A stretch of DNA of 64,000 bases from Epiperipatus broadwayi (Eukaryota; Onychophora; Udeonychophora; Euonychophora; Peripatidae), in the NCBI GenBank assembly GCA_028023455.1, contig JAQFVV010000156.1:1755236-1819235 (forward strand), written 5' to 3'. Of this stretch, positions 1 through 10,591 are shown piece after piece (positions within the stretch are counted from its first letter, which is position 1; each line of letters starts with the position of its first letter). Below the pieces are notes generated by a model that worked only from the letters and a program-made list of their open reading frames with translations, did not search any database and was not told where the DNA came from. A program made the position numbers and the translations under genes.

Positions 1-266
1 CTCTGCAGCTATACAGGTGGAAAATATAATGATATTACTATGTGTGTATGTGTTGATCACCATTATAAATAAAATATTAAAAAGAAAAAAAACCTTTTGA
101 CATATAAACAACATATTTCATAAATTTAAATTAATATACAATAATACATTTCACAAAATAAAATACATCGATAAGTTAAGGTTCAGAGATAAAAAATTTC
201 TTATCAAAAGTTTTGTTAATAGTCACAGATGTAATCAAAAATATATATAATTAAAGTTCATATTAC

Positions 267-360
267 CAGATCTTTTTCTTTCTTGAGGCACGCACTTTCC
301 AAGATTTCAAATTCAGCTCGTTGAATGTTTATAAATTTGGCAGCAGTCACAAACACCAAT
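267..360 (-). CDS. Internal coding exon, minus-strand host gene, product unrecognised
   Basis: On the minus strand an acceptor ending TTACAG (361-363) is followed by a 94-nt open frame and a donor reading CTG|GTAATA. It codes for one completing base plus 31 codons, starting LVFVTAAKFINIQRAEFEIL and ending in a charged ACLKKEKDL. The other two frames are closed. The intron phase at its 5' side (2) matches the end of the exon at 399-468, and it ends in phase 0, so the gene continues to the left of the window. The intron separating it from 399-468 would be only 38 nt. The composition looks like a soluble helical segment. I do not recognise the family. A false exon is possible, but the phase agreement across three exons argues against it. 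Confidence 0.55.
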
Positions 361-398
361 CTGTAACATGCATATATTTACCAATTTCAGCGATTTAC

Positions 399-468
399 TG
401 GAACAGTCCTATTCTTTTATTGGCTTGGACTTGCAACTCTTTGACTGTGATGATGATGGTGAAATTAT
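399..468 (-). CDS. Internal coding exon, minus-strand host gene
   Basis: On the minus strand this 70-nt segment follows an acceptor ending GCAG and ends at a donor CCA|GTAAAT. The frame reads NFTIIITVKELQVQANKRIG then LF, and the split last codon is completed by the next exon as Gln. It enters in phase 1, which is how the exon at 2258-2426 ends, and leaves in phase 2, which is how 267-360 begins. The polypyrimidine tract is weak. An acceptor 2 nt upstream (GGAAG) would give Ala-Asp in place of Asp and also keeps phase. Product unknown; it is tied to its neighbours only by phase and order. Confidence 0.5.
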
Positions 469-2257
469 CTGCTTCCATATAAACCATTTGGCACTAGAAT
501 TGTTTTTTCATTTCTTTTCAGCATACTTATTTATAATAGACCAGGGACATCTGTTTTTCATATATTTATCATTTTGCTGGGGTTTAAACTCAGTCAATGG
601 CATAACTGAACTAGCATGGTTTGACACTTCAACATTTACTTATTTTCATTTTTAGTTTTAAACACAGGTGAGCAATCAGTTTTTTCTATCTTATTTTTCA
701 CAATCAGTCACAAAATGTGTAATACTTTTGGCTCAAACTCTTCAGATGTGCATCGGTCAATGGATGGGTGGATCACCACAGAAAAAAATATATATAACTT
801 TATCCTGCCATTAGGCTGTAGAAAACTTTCAAAATATATATATATAAAATAATTCTGGCTTCTAACAGCAATGAAGTCTTATTTCTTTCCCCAATTTAGT
901 TTGTCTCTCAACAATTTTAATATTTCTCCCCTGAACAGACTGATTCAGCTTTTTATACAAGTTAGTCTTTTACAGGACCTCACAGATGGACACACCTGTT
1001 TTTCATTAGTTAAACCATCTAATTAAAATTGACAATCTGATTTAAATTGACTGTTAGTAAGAAAACCATACTAATATGATTTCTTGGATAATTAACCAGT
1101 TGACTGATGGGAATCCGTTACCTTAATAGCTGTCCCCCATTTTTCTCAAGTCTAGCCTCATAAACTTCATCTTTTTTCAATTAACTCTGACCTAAAGAAT
1201 GTCAGCTGGACTGGTCAGCTGAAATTCTAACCTTGTTAGTTGAATTAACATATCATATAATTATTTACAAACAATATAGCTTTTCATAAGAAATCATAAA
1301 ATGATTTTAACAAAATCTTTCTTTTAATATATGTGCAACTGTAAGTTTATTAAGGTAAAATACAAGCACACACTTAGATATTCAGACATTTTGAAAAACC
1401 TACCTATTGCAATGGTCAGGTTCAAGCCCTTCTCATTGCACCTTTGAGTTAACTACCACACCTATCTGTGCTGGGTTCAAACCCTATTAAAATATTCATT
1501 TTACTAAAATAAACATCTAAACTGTACTATCATGGCTGGGTGCGCAGCATTATATATTGAAGTAGTCAATCTTAATTTAAGATTGTGCTTCATGTTTTCA
1601 CCTACTAACCTGTATTCAAACCTATATCCCATCCCGCTCCTTTTGTTGTGTATACATATTTTATGTATATATTTGAGATGCGCGCCTAAGTTATACAATT
1701 TTAACATTTCAATAACATTTTAAAATTATTATTAATTCTTGTTTATTAATTATTAGTTCTTTTTTTATTAAAGTACATAGGTGTGGCTCAAAAATATATA
1801 TATAGGAGCAAAAACTTACTAACAAAATATTGATTTTTTTAAAGTATTTTATTATACGTTATTTTTTTAAACTTTTTCTTTTTAAATTGCTTGTCTTCCT
1901 ATTAATATGTATATTTTATATAATCCAAGATGGAAGATGCAACAGTATAATAAAAAGGTTGGAAACACTATTGTTTTAATCTGGGGAAAGTATTTTTAAT
2001 TAAGGTTTTACTTAAAATGGGATTAAAATTAAAGATTTTTTTTTGTTATAAACATTTTTGTCAAATCTATTCCTAATCTGGAAATAGATTTGAATTTATT
2101 TTTGGATGTTATCTAACAGTTGCACCTTCAAAAACAATGAACAAAGAAATGTAAAATTTCTGTTAGATTAGAGATTAGATTTTAAGCTGAAACTAAATAA
2201 TTAAAAGCATTCTTCAAATACCTGAGCAGAGTATAAATTGGACAAATTTTAAATCAC
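469..2257. other. Intron of the minus-strand gene
   Basis: AT-rich intronic sequence between two phase-compatible minus-strand exons. Around 1390-1490 two tRNA B-box-like strings (GGTTCAAGCCC and GGTTCAAACCC) suggest an old SINE remnant, too degraded to delimit. I see nothing else. Confidence 0.4.
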
Positions 2258-2426
2258 CAACAGATAGATAAGCTACATTTGAGAGAACTGTATTGATGAC
2301 ATGATACATGTCGCTATGCAACTTAAAATGATGTAGTAGTAAGCCCACCACCCTTCTTGGCCCTGTTGGGTCATCATCTGTCGCTGCCGTAATACCATGC
2401 TCCCGTAGAATGAAGTAAAACCCCGA
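2258..2426 (-). CDS. Internal coding exon, minus-strand host gene (best-supported exon in the window)
   Basis: On the minus strand an acceptor ending TTCTCCAG is followed by 56 complete codons plus one base, then a donor GTTG|GTGATT. The peptide begins SGFYFILREHGITAATDDDP, continues TGPRRVVGLLLHHFKLHSDM and ends in a hydrophobic NTVLSNVAYLSV. The local GC content and a stop-free frame with balanced residues stand out from the flanks. A longer methionine-started frame over the same bases is a shadow: it runs through the acceptor and hits a stop inside the exon. The exon starts in phase 0 and ends in phase 1, matching the exon at 399-468. Sequence alone does not let me assign a family. Confidence 0.65.
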
Positions 2427-3400
2427 CTGGAGAATTGTGGAATGTTGAATAAAAGCTTGCTGTTATTTAAAAACCAATTGACATGCATGAGCAGACTTTA
2501 AAATATGGACTTTTAAAATAGTGCAAGATAAATTTTCAAGCCACAAGTAAAACTAGTCTAACTAATCTCAAACTCTACTATCAATTTCTCCTAATGTATA
2601 ATTTAATTTTGTAACTTTTCTAATATGTAAATTGCTCTCAAATAATTTCTATAAATTTAAATCTCTCTCATATGCTCTTTCTTTAACCTTGGTGTGGTCA
2701 TTTATTTTTTACTTGATTTTATATATATGCTTTTCTTATTAATATGCCAATCTCAAACAATATGACGAGTTGAACTTCTAAAATCTTTTCTTCTTTTTAA
2801 GTAAACCTTCATGAATTAAGGTTTTTAACATCCATTTAAACGATGCATTATTAATTAATACACTCGCCAGACTGTTTTATGAGCCAACATTTTATTTATG
2901 TTTTAATATAAAAAATATATACTTGTTTAACTCTGGATTTTTTATCCATGGTGAATTCAGAGCTTAGACTAATTAACACTTTGAAACCTTATTTATTTTA
3001 TGTTATTATTCAATTCTGAAAAGGTGACCGATTAGATGTTTTCAATAACTGCTAGTTTTATTTTTATGTACTCTTAAAATATCAAATACAGTACTTATAT
3101 ATTCCAGTTATTGTAAAATCAATGAAGGTAGAATTGATTTATTTAAAATAGGAGAAAATGGAAGGGGGTAAATCTTAATGTTTCTTTTACTAGGTAAAAT
3201 CTTAATGTATATTATATTTAGGGAAATCTCTCTCTCTATATATATATATATATAACTGCATAGCATATTATCTGTATAAATTATGGCATTCAAATTAGGG
3301 TCATTTATTTTTAAAGGAGTAAATCTTATTCAATGTCATTAGTGACATTTATCATGACTGCGTTACTGAGGATTTGGCATTATCTTCATGATTATATATA
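2427..3400. other. Non-coding AT-rich stretch
   Basis: Nothing recognisable apart from a short (TA)n run near 3236-3254. Confidence 0.4.
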
Positions 3401-4574
3401 CACCTGGGTCTCTTTTTATGCTGACTTATTTAACACGATTTTGAAGTTACGCGATTCATATTTCACTGGAAGTCGAACTCCGATAATGCGATATTGCTTT
3501 AAATAATAAATTTTGCGCACTTACGTTATATTGAAAGTAAAAGCACATTATTGGAATTCGACTTTCATCTTAGTAATTTCAATATTTTCAGTGCTTTATA
3601 ATAGTAAGATTGTATGCAATAATGAAATTAAAATCATGATTTCCACATTTTATGTATACACACATTAAATTTTACAAGATTATAATGTAAATTTGTTCAA
3701 ACATTGTGCGTGTTAATTTTGCATTTTAAATCACATTTTGTTTTTGCTTTTTAAAAAAGAACGTAATCAATTATTAATCATTTAGTGTCCGCAAGTTTAT
3801 TTTTAAAAGGTGAGTAATAGCAGTGGGCACAATTAAATTTGACAATTAAAAATTAAAATCTGATTTTTAATTGTAATTAACAATTTAAAAATTACTTACG
3901 GCAACTTGAAATTAATGTGATGTAAAACGAAATTTGATTTTTAAACGGAATTGAAAATTAAAGTCAAAAATAAGAATTTAATTTTTAGTTGTTAGTTTTA
4001 ATTAAATTTTTCCCAGCAGTGGTAAATAAATGTCTTTTTATTATCATAAGTCTAAGTTCATAAACAATTAATAAAATCATCGTCTCACAGATTAATTACT
4101 AATTACGTTGTCAACAGAAAACCATTAACACAATATGAGAGTGAACTTGGCACTAGTTGTATTTCCTCTTGTGAAGAATCTATTTTTTACCAGTTTGCAA
4201 ACAAAACTGTTTATCAGCAAATAGCAATAATAATTAAAACGTGTATAAAAAATGTAAATTATTGTACTGTAAATTATGCATAAAAATATATTATTTTGAA
4301 TAAAATTAAATATTATAATTAAAAAAAGTTTGTTTGTATCAATTTTTTTCAAATTTGAAATTTTTTATTAATCATATTTTATTTCCTTATTATTTTTTTT
4401 TTTTGTGCGAATTTTAAAGTAAATTTTATGTTGGTGCTTTGCTTTTACGCGAGTTTTGGAAAATCACAGTCCATATCCCCCCTTTTTCAAGGTAAGTTGT
4501 GTCCATTTTTGTGTGATTTTGTTTGCGCGTGTTTTCTGAGGAACCTATCTATCACGTGAAACAAGACCCAGGTG
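3401..4574 (+). mobile_element. Tigger/pogo-like DNA transposon, non-coding copy 1
   Basis: The element begins CACCTGGGTCTC and ends with its inverse, AGACCCAGGTG, flanked by TA on both sides (3399-3400 and 4575-4576). TA duplications and the GTTTTATGCG-like subterminal sequence are typical of Tigger/pogo members of Tc1/mariner. No transposase frame survives, so this is a non-autonomous or decayed copy. A second copy, in the opposite orientation, lies at 28823-30122. Shared internal landmarks in both copies include an approximately 95-bp hairpin and the AAATTTAATTG-rich segment. The whole was therefore assembled before both copies spread. Confidence 0.75.
3470..3564. repeat. Internal hairpin of the Tigger-like element
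   Basis: The segment opens AAGTCGAACTCCGATAATGC and closes with its near-exact inverse (GCACATTATTGGAATTCGACTT is the diverged form). The matching hairpin in the other copy is at 29904-30000. It may be a small MITE that inserted in an ancestor of both copies, or a subterminal stem-loop of the element. Confidence 0.6.
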
Positions 4575-4703
4575 TATGTGCTTCTTAATTTGGGGGTTAT
4601 GACAAGTTTGAATCCACAGATTTCTTCTCAAGCCTTTCCCTGAGGATAGTTAATCTCCCCAGGATAATTTATTTCATATAAAAAGGCCTCTGGTGGTGAT
4701 TCC

Positions 4704-4801
4704 CTAAGTCTGGCACATGCTAAGCCTATCCACTTTCTTCGTATCAAAGGCCTGCACTTCGGCGATGTCCATGGCATGCCTTATCCACTTTTCTCTAAGC
4801 A
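4704..4801 (-). CDS. Candidate terminal coding exon (minus strand), product unrecognised
   Basis: On the minus strand a good acceptor, CCCCCCTTCTTGGGCAG, precedes 32 codons beginning LREKWIRHAMDIAEVQAFDT and ending LSMCQT followed by TAG. An AATAAA polyadenylation signal lies about 30 nt further on (4668-4673 on the plus coordinates). Local GC is clearly above the flanks. Alternatives are a decayed transposon frame or an exon whose donor I missed. It cannot belong to the 2258-267 chain as drawn, since a stop codon would intervene. Confidence 0.3.
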
Positions 4802-7800
4802 CTGCCCAAGAAGGGGGGTTAGACTTCATTCTCATCCAGAAGCATGACTGTTTCCTCTTAGTTATTTACCATTATGTCAGTACCGCACAAACTTCATATT
4901 ATTATTATTTCTTTTGCTTATGACCTAATTTTAGTACTGTAATAATATTAAAATTGTGCTCTGCTCAAAATATATATAAATGCCAACTATTACTAGTTTT
5001 ATTAATTAAATTTATTTCTGTCTTATACAATCCCACCGTCGTAACTTATTTCTGTATTTAAGAGTATCTATATGCCTGGGGGAAAAATAAAGCGTTCTTC
5101 TTGTAAATGTTAATAAAAATAATTTTCAATAAATATTCTACCATATAACTAAATGTAATTGTTAAATGTATTTTATTTATTTTCACGATGGTAATGGCGT
5201 GAAAATGGTTTATATTATATCTCCCTGAAATAATGTTAGTCACCATGTTTCAGAACCGTAAACCAAAGCGTTAATAGCAATTTTATGTAATTTCTTTCTA
5301 ATAATCGATTGGCATCTTAATATTGGACCCACCAAAGATGTGTTTATTTATCATATATCATTTAGCTAATAAAAGAGCATTTGAGAAATAATAGCATGAA
5401 TGACACTATGTAATCATCTACCGCTTGCTCATTCACGCACACACTAATGTATACAATTAAGTCATAATGTATAATAATTTGTCATTATATTAAACTATAT
5501 TTTTATTATGCAACTTGTCTGAGTAGTTCGAATTCCTCTTTTCTCCACTTCCAAACGTACAGCCATGCTTATATATATTTTAGTTTAGTCATAGTTAATT
5601 GATGTCTCATTGTCTTCTCCACTTTGCTAGTGGGCCGGATTAAAATTAATTCTAATATGTGCCATCACTATTATGTTATTCATTAGGTTTGACCTGGGGC
5701 TTAGAGAGTGGATTCGAATCCAGGCTGGTCCCTGACCTAAATCTCTGGCTGAACTGGGTTCGAAGTACATTTTGTGAGTTCCAGCTCATGTTCGATGGAT
5801 AAACATGTTTTGACCGGTACAATATGCACATATGAATAAACGCTGTACATACATAGATTAATAAATGTTACAGCAAATATTTTAAATTTTATATTTTATA
5901 AAGAAATAATTAATGTTATAATTTTATATCTTAGAAATGTCAATTTATTAAATTTAATAAATATAAATTCGTATGTGGATATATGATTCACCTTATATAA
6001 TAATATATATAGAGTGATGATTTTTATTTTGTAAAAGAGCAAAAAGCTTTTAGTTTTTAATTAGTTAAAAATAAAAATTAGCCGTAAACAAATTTGCATT
6101 AAGTCCACAACACCTGTGGCTAAATCAAAGTTTGATAATTGCTTTATCCAAATTTGTCTACTAAATTGTATTCATTAAAATCACTGAAGTAGCACTATTT
6201 CACACCTGGAAGAGGATCTAAGGCGCCATGGAAACCTAAACAAAAGCATTTTGGTCAATTTGGTAAATCTTATAATTTAAAGTAATACTTTAAGAGCTAA
6301 TGAGTTTCCAGGCAAAATAAATTCTTTTCCCGTTAAGTGCTTCATAAGAAAAATATAAATAGAGTATATTTGAAGCTTGAAGGATGGAGTCATTAATTTT
6401 GGAAGAGCGTCGCCATGCTGAATCTATGTCAGATCGATCTTTGAAAGATCAGACTGGAGAAAGACAACTACTACTTCTAGAATCCATGAAAGAATGATGT
6501 ACCACTGCCAGCCTATGCTTAAACCATCAGAGCTGCCATAAGAAACCATCCTGTAACAGCCACTCAAGAAGATAATGATACCTGAAAGCCCACACCTGCT
6601 TATCCAGCCAGCAATTAATCGGTATGCCAAACCTCTAACCACAGAGCCCTGTGTTAACAAACTGTTTTTAAATTCAAATTTTCTATTCCAAAGTTTAGCT
6701 AGCAAACTAAAATAATTTAATTTTTAAATTCCATAAATGTTTTATTATAAATTCCCATTAAATGAAATAATGTATTATTTATATAACTTGCTTACCTCTT
6801 TAATATCTTAAGTAAACTTAAATGTAAACTACTCTAAATTCTTTCATCTATCACTGTGGTTGTACCTTTAATATTTCTTCATTGTTATTTTGTTATTTAT
6901 ATGCCAATGCTTTGAAGCAGCAAGCATTTAAATGAAATAAATATTCGGAGATATTATTGCAAATATCTTCCCCATAACTATTTTCTTAATAACATCATCA
7001 ATGCTCGCTGATTCGAATTCCTATAATTTTTATTTAATTTTAAATGTATTGTGGCCTGCTATTAAATTTTCATCTTATTGATATTTCTAAATAGGGCAAT
7101 GTACTGGTCTTAGTAATACAAAAGTATATTCAGCAATTATTTGGCCATTCGATCGATATACTTTCCCCTCCCTTGTAATAAATTATATAGATTGAAACCT
7201 ATAACCCAGAGTTTTATTATATTTTCTTTATCCTTCTAGTGTTGCTTGATTTTATATAGCGTTGTTAGAATTGGCTCATGATAGTAATACTGACCAGGCT
7301 ATTGCCCCATATTTTTGTAATAATTAATGTCATACTTTCGCCTGGCGGATTAGATACATTAAATTCATGTTCAATGTTTAATGTTCTGCTGCATCTTCTC
7401 CTTAAGATGGGGCTTGGGAAAGACCACCCCATCTTACCTTCTTTCACACTAATAAGACCTGACGTAATAATTCCAGGCAGTCATGTTAGCCACCCCGACC
7501 TTTTAGCAGCAGGATGCTCGGTTCCAGGTTTCCGGTGTTTATCATGAAAACTCTTGACTCTAATCTATCCGCAGGGCACTCTGTTATTGTAATTTGCTGG
7601 TGCTGTAGCATGTTGGTAATCTCATTATAGCCAGTTCTAAGTTCCATAATTTAATTAATTATTTGGTATTAAACTGAAATTTATATCTTTGGTTTCTGGG
7701 TTCAGTCCCTACCCTGAGCTGAGCTATACGCTCCTATTTTATTAAATTAATAATGTCGCAATAAATATTTTGTCTAAAATATTTCTTTAAATGCTTAAAT

Positions 7801-8852
7801 GTAATATTTAAAAGCAAAGATAGTAAATGTTTTGCCTAAGACTGATACATCATTTTATAATAGTAGCCACCACTTTCAATAGGGATTGGTGTAACTTAAT
7901 TAGATATGTCAATATTAATAATTAAAGTTTTAATGAGGAGATATGCTAATCCTCACATTATAAGGCCTGTGTACTTTTCTCACATTAAATTGTTTTGTTT
8001 GATTAATAAATATATGTTAAATTTATTCTGGTTTCGTGTTATTTCTCGTTCCTATTTCAATCCAATTCAGTCTTAGTTAAATATATATGTGTGATATAAC
8101 TATATACGCATTAATTACCATTTATGAAAGTTATCTTTAATTTTGTGCTGGTGGCAGTTAAATTAGTTAATATAATTTTTTAAGTCCTGAGTCTCATGTT
8201 TCTCCCTGCCCTATGCCGGCCGTAAAAGATGGGTATACTATGTGTAACTTCAAGTGTGGTCATTCATAGGGTCTTGAGTCATGGAATGAATTCTGGCAAA
8301 TGAGTTGAAGTTTGATTGGATTCGGGACCTCACAATCCTGGTCTGGTCGGCTTTGGTCTCTTTGTCTGGATTCTAGATTCTGTTACACGAATATACAAAA
8401 CTTGACCATTACACTATCAACAATAATTTGAATGATTTTTACAAACTATAACTTAATATTCAAAACTAAATTATTAAAACTATTAGACTTAAATTATTGT
8501 TATAGAAAGAATAGCAGAATTGATTAAGTACAGATCAATTTTGAAGAAAGTTAGTAATCAAAATCAGAAAATGATTAACTGAATAACTGTTTATATGTGT
8601 TTTAATCCTAACTTTTAAAGACGACTATTAAATAATTCAAGATATATACTACTCTTTTGGTTTTATCATTACAAAACAAACAGAGCATAAATATTTCCCC
8701 CACTCTCGTTCTGTCCTATGCTTTTGAGACTTGATCATCTAGGGTTTAAACTTGGGTACCCTACAGCTTCCCTTCCTATACAAGAAAATGTGATGATGAT
8801 TTTTTTGTTTTTATTTTATGCAAATTGGAATGCCACAATATATATATATAAA
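4802..8852. other. Long stretch without a confident gene
   Basis: AT-rich sequence with three slightly GC-richer islands. At 5690-5830 there are B-box-like strings (GGATTCGAATCC) and an AATAAA, probably a SINE or retroposon remnant. At 6384-6497 there is a 37-codon plus-strand frame (MESLILEERRHAESMSDRSL...) about 30 bp downstream of TATAAATAG; it ends in TGA and has no clear donor. At 7260-7560 and 8200-8390 unidentified moderately GC-rich sequence occurs, possibly old repeats. Confidence 0.35.
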
Positions 8853-9151
8853 ATCACTAGATGGAGCTTACGAATAGCTCTTGTCAAGCTTTATTTTATA
8901 AGTGCCGAAAGAGAAAGAATTTAAAATCTCTATCAGAAATCCCTAACTCCAGAACAATTGGGTTCGAGCTTGTGGCTTACCTCAGTGGAGCACTGGGACT
9001 CTAGAAATTAGATCTCCACTGAGGTAAGCCACAAGCTCTAAAGCAACTGATCTGGAGTTAGGGATTTCTGATAGAGATTTTGAATTCTTTCTCTTTTGGC
9101 ACTTATAAAATAAAGCTTGACAAGAGCTATTGGTAAGCTCCATCTAGTGAT
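8853..9151. repeat. Fold-back (palindromic) repeat with 138-bp arms
   Basis: Arms 8853-8990 and 9014-9151 are imperfect inverted copies around a 23-nt loop. The outer ends are ATCACTAGATGG and its complement. Differences between the arms are scattered substitutions, so they have diverged since formation. In the right arm, CACTGAGGTAAGCCACAAGC resembles the ribozyme-bearing part of the 466-bp unit at 25867-27262 (CACTGATGAAGGCCACAAGC), suggesting distant kinship. I see no clear target-site duplication. Confidence 0.7.
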
Positions 9152-9691
9152 CATAAAATGCAAGCTTGAAAGCAAGTTATGAAATTTATGACTTGTTTTA
9201 ATTATTATTATTATACATATATTATGCCATCCTGTGACACAAAGAATATTAGTGTGTAAAAATGAAGCTGTATTATTCAAAACAAAAGTAGTTTTTTTTT
9301 AAATACTTTGGTTAACATTCATTATTTTTCCCAAAGTTTTAATAAAAATTTAATTATTAGAATAAAATTTTTTAAAAAAAGAAAATTCTAATTTCATTAG
9401 CAGATATGTTTGTAAAGTTTAAAAATATGAAATACATTCTATCCTGAAATTTAAAAAATATATATTTTTTTCAATTTGTTTAAAATAAAATAGAAAGAGG
9501 GATCTTGTACTAAGCAACAATGGTAAAATTCAAAAACAGCAAACAAAAGTGGATGGGAGAATGCAAATTTAAATATAATTTTAAGCGTAAAATGAAAAGA
9601 AAAGGCTTATCAAAAAGCAGCAGTGACTAATTAAAATGGATATATAAGAATGTGTCAGTCACATTTTATCTTACATTTTCTTCTTCTACAG
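9152..9691. other. Non-coding AT-rich stretch
   Basis: Nothing recognisable; it ends in a strong pyrimidine tract and CTACAG that serves the candidate exon at 9692. Confidence 0.4.
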
Positions 9692-9736
9692 CAAAGAAGT
9701 TAATCAGCCAGAAGATATTTAAACTTGGAATCACCA
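9692..9736 (+). CDS. Candidate short coding exon, plus-strand host gene
   Basis: An excellent acceptor (CATTTTCTTCTTCTACAG) is followed by a frame reading KKLISQKIFKLGIT. A donor ACCA|GTAGAG would end it in phase 1, which is what the exon at 10492 requires; the joining codon would be Ile. If the donor is not used, the frame continues to RVKAAKSARDNNKS and a TAA at 9780, making it a terminal exon instead. The donor is mediocre, so the exon is tentative. Confidence 0.3.
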
Positions 9737-10491
9737 GTAGAGTGAAAGCAGCAAAATCTGCCAGAGACAATAACAAATCTTAAGAAGTCCATTATCCATT
9801 TTATTTAAAGCTATGGAAGCCATCAGCTATAAAGTATTATCAATGGTTGGCTGAAAACTTTTTGTATACTTCTTCATCACTGACCATCCTATGGCTAGGT
9901 GTTAAAATGTGCTCTGACAAGTTGTATCATACCTAGTCCAAATTTGCTTCCATTATTCACCTATAACCATTTGTGCTTTGCAAAAATTATCTCCAGACAA
10001 TACAACAGTAATTTATTATCCAAGATAATGTAAGAAGAAAATCATCATCCAAGAACATCAATCTAGCATGGAAAACATCCTACAAGATTAAGATACAAAA
10101 AAGTATATATATAAAGGTATCTATAATTGACCTAAAGCTGAATATACCAGTGAGACATTTTTATAATAATAAGTAGTTTTATCAAAGACCTTTCCTAAAA
10201 TATGTAAACGATCTATCAATATTTTATTATATGGATTTAAATGTTGATATTATATCCCACACATCCATAACACCATGTGTTAAAGTCATGAAAGGTATAA
10301 TTTGTCCAAAGTTAAATATATTATTTCATTTTGCACATGCATAACACTACTATATGTGTTAAAGTTATGGAGATAAAACTTTATCCAAACGCTAAATATA
10401 GTCTGTAAACAATAAAAATTTTCAAATAGACTGACCTTTTAGAACTGTTATTCCTATTGTTATGATCAACAATAATTCCTGTGTATTTCAG

Positions 10492-10591
10492 TTGTAGATC
10501 TTGTGGAAGATTATCAGCAGCTAGACTCACGGTTGGGAGACTTAAAACAGATCAGTTATGATTTAGATATGCATTTTGCTATTAACATCAG
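10492..10591 (+). CDS. Internal coding exon, plus-strand host gene, product unrecognised
   Basis: An acceptor GTGTATTTCAG is followed by exactly 100 nt and a donor CATCAG|GTAATA. Only one frame is open. It codes for VDLVEDYQQLDSRLGDLKQI then SYDLDMHFAINI, an acidic helical-looking segment with heptad-like leucines, and ends in phase 2 (AG). The next candidate exon at 14150 supplies A, giving Arg. The base composition is distinctly richer in GC than its surroundings. I do not recognise the family. The minus-strand reading is closed in all frames. Confidence 0.5.

Noticed and set aside
2273-2488. 71-codon Met-started minus-strand ORF as the gene
   Set aside because: It is in a different frame from the exon at 2258-2426, reads across the acceptor and stops inside the exon.
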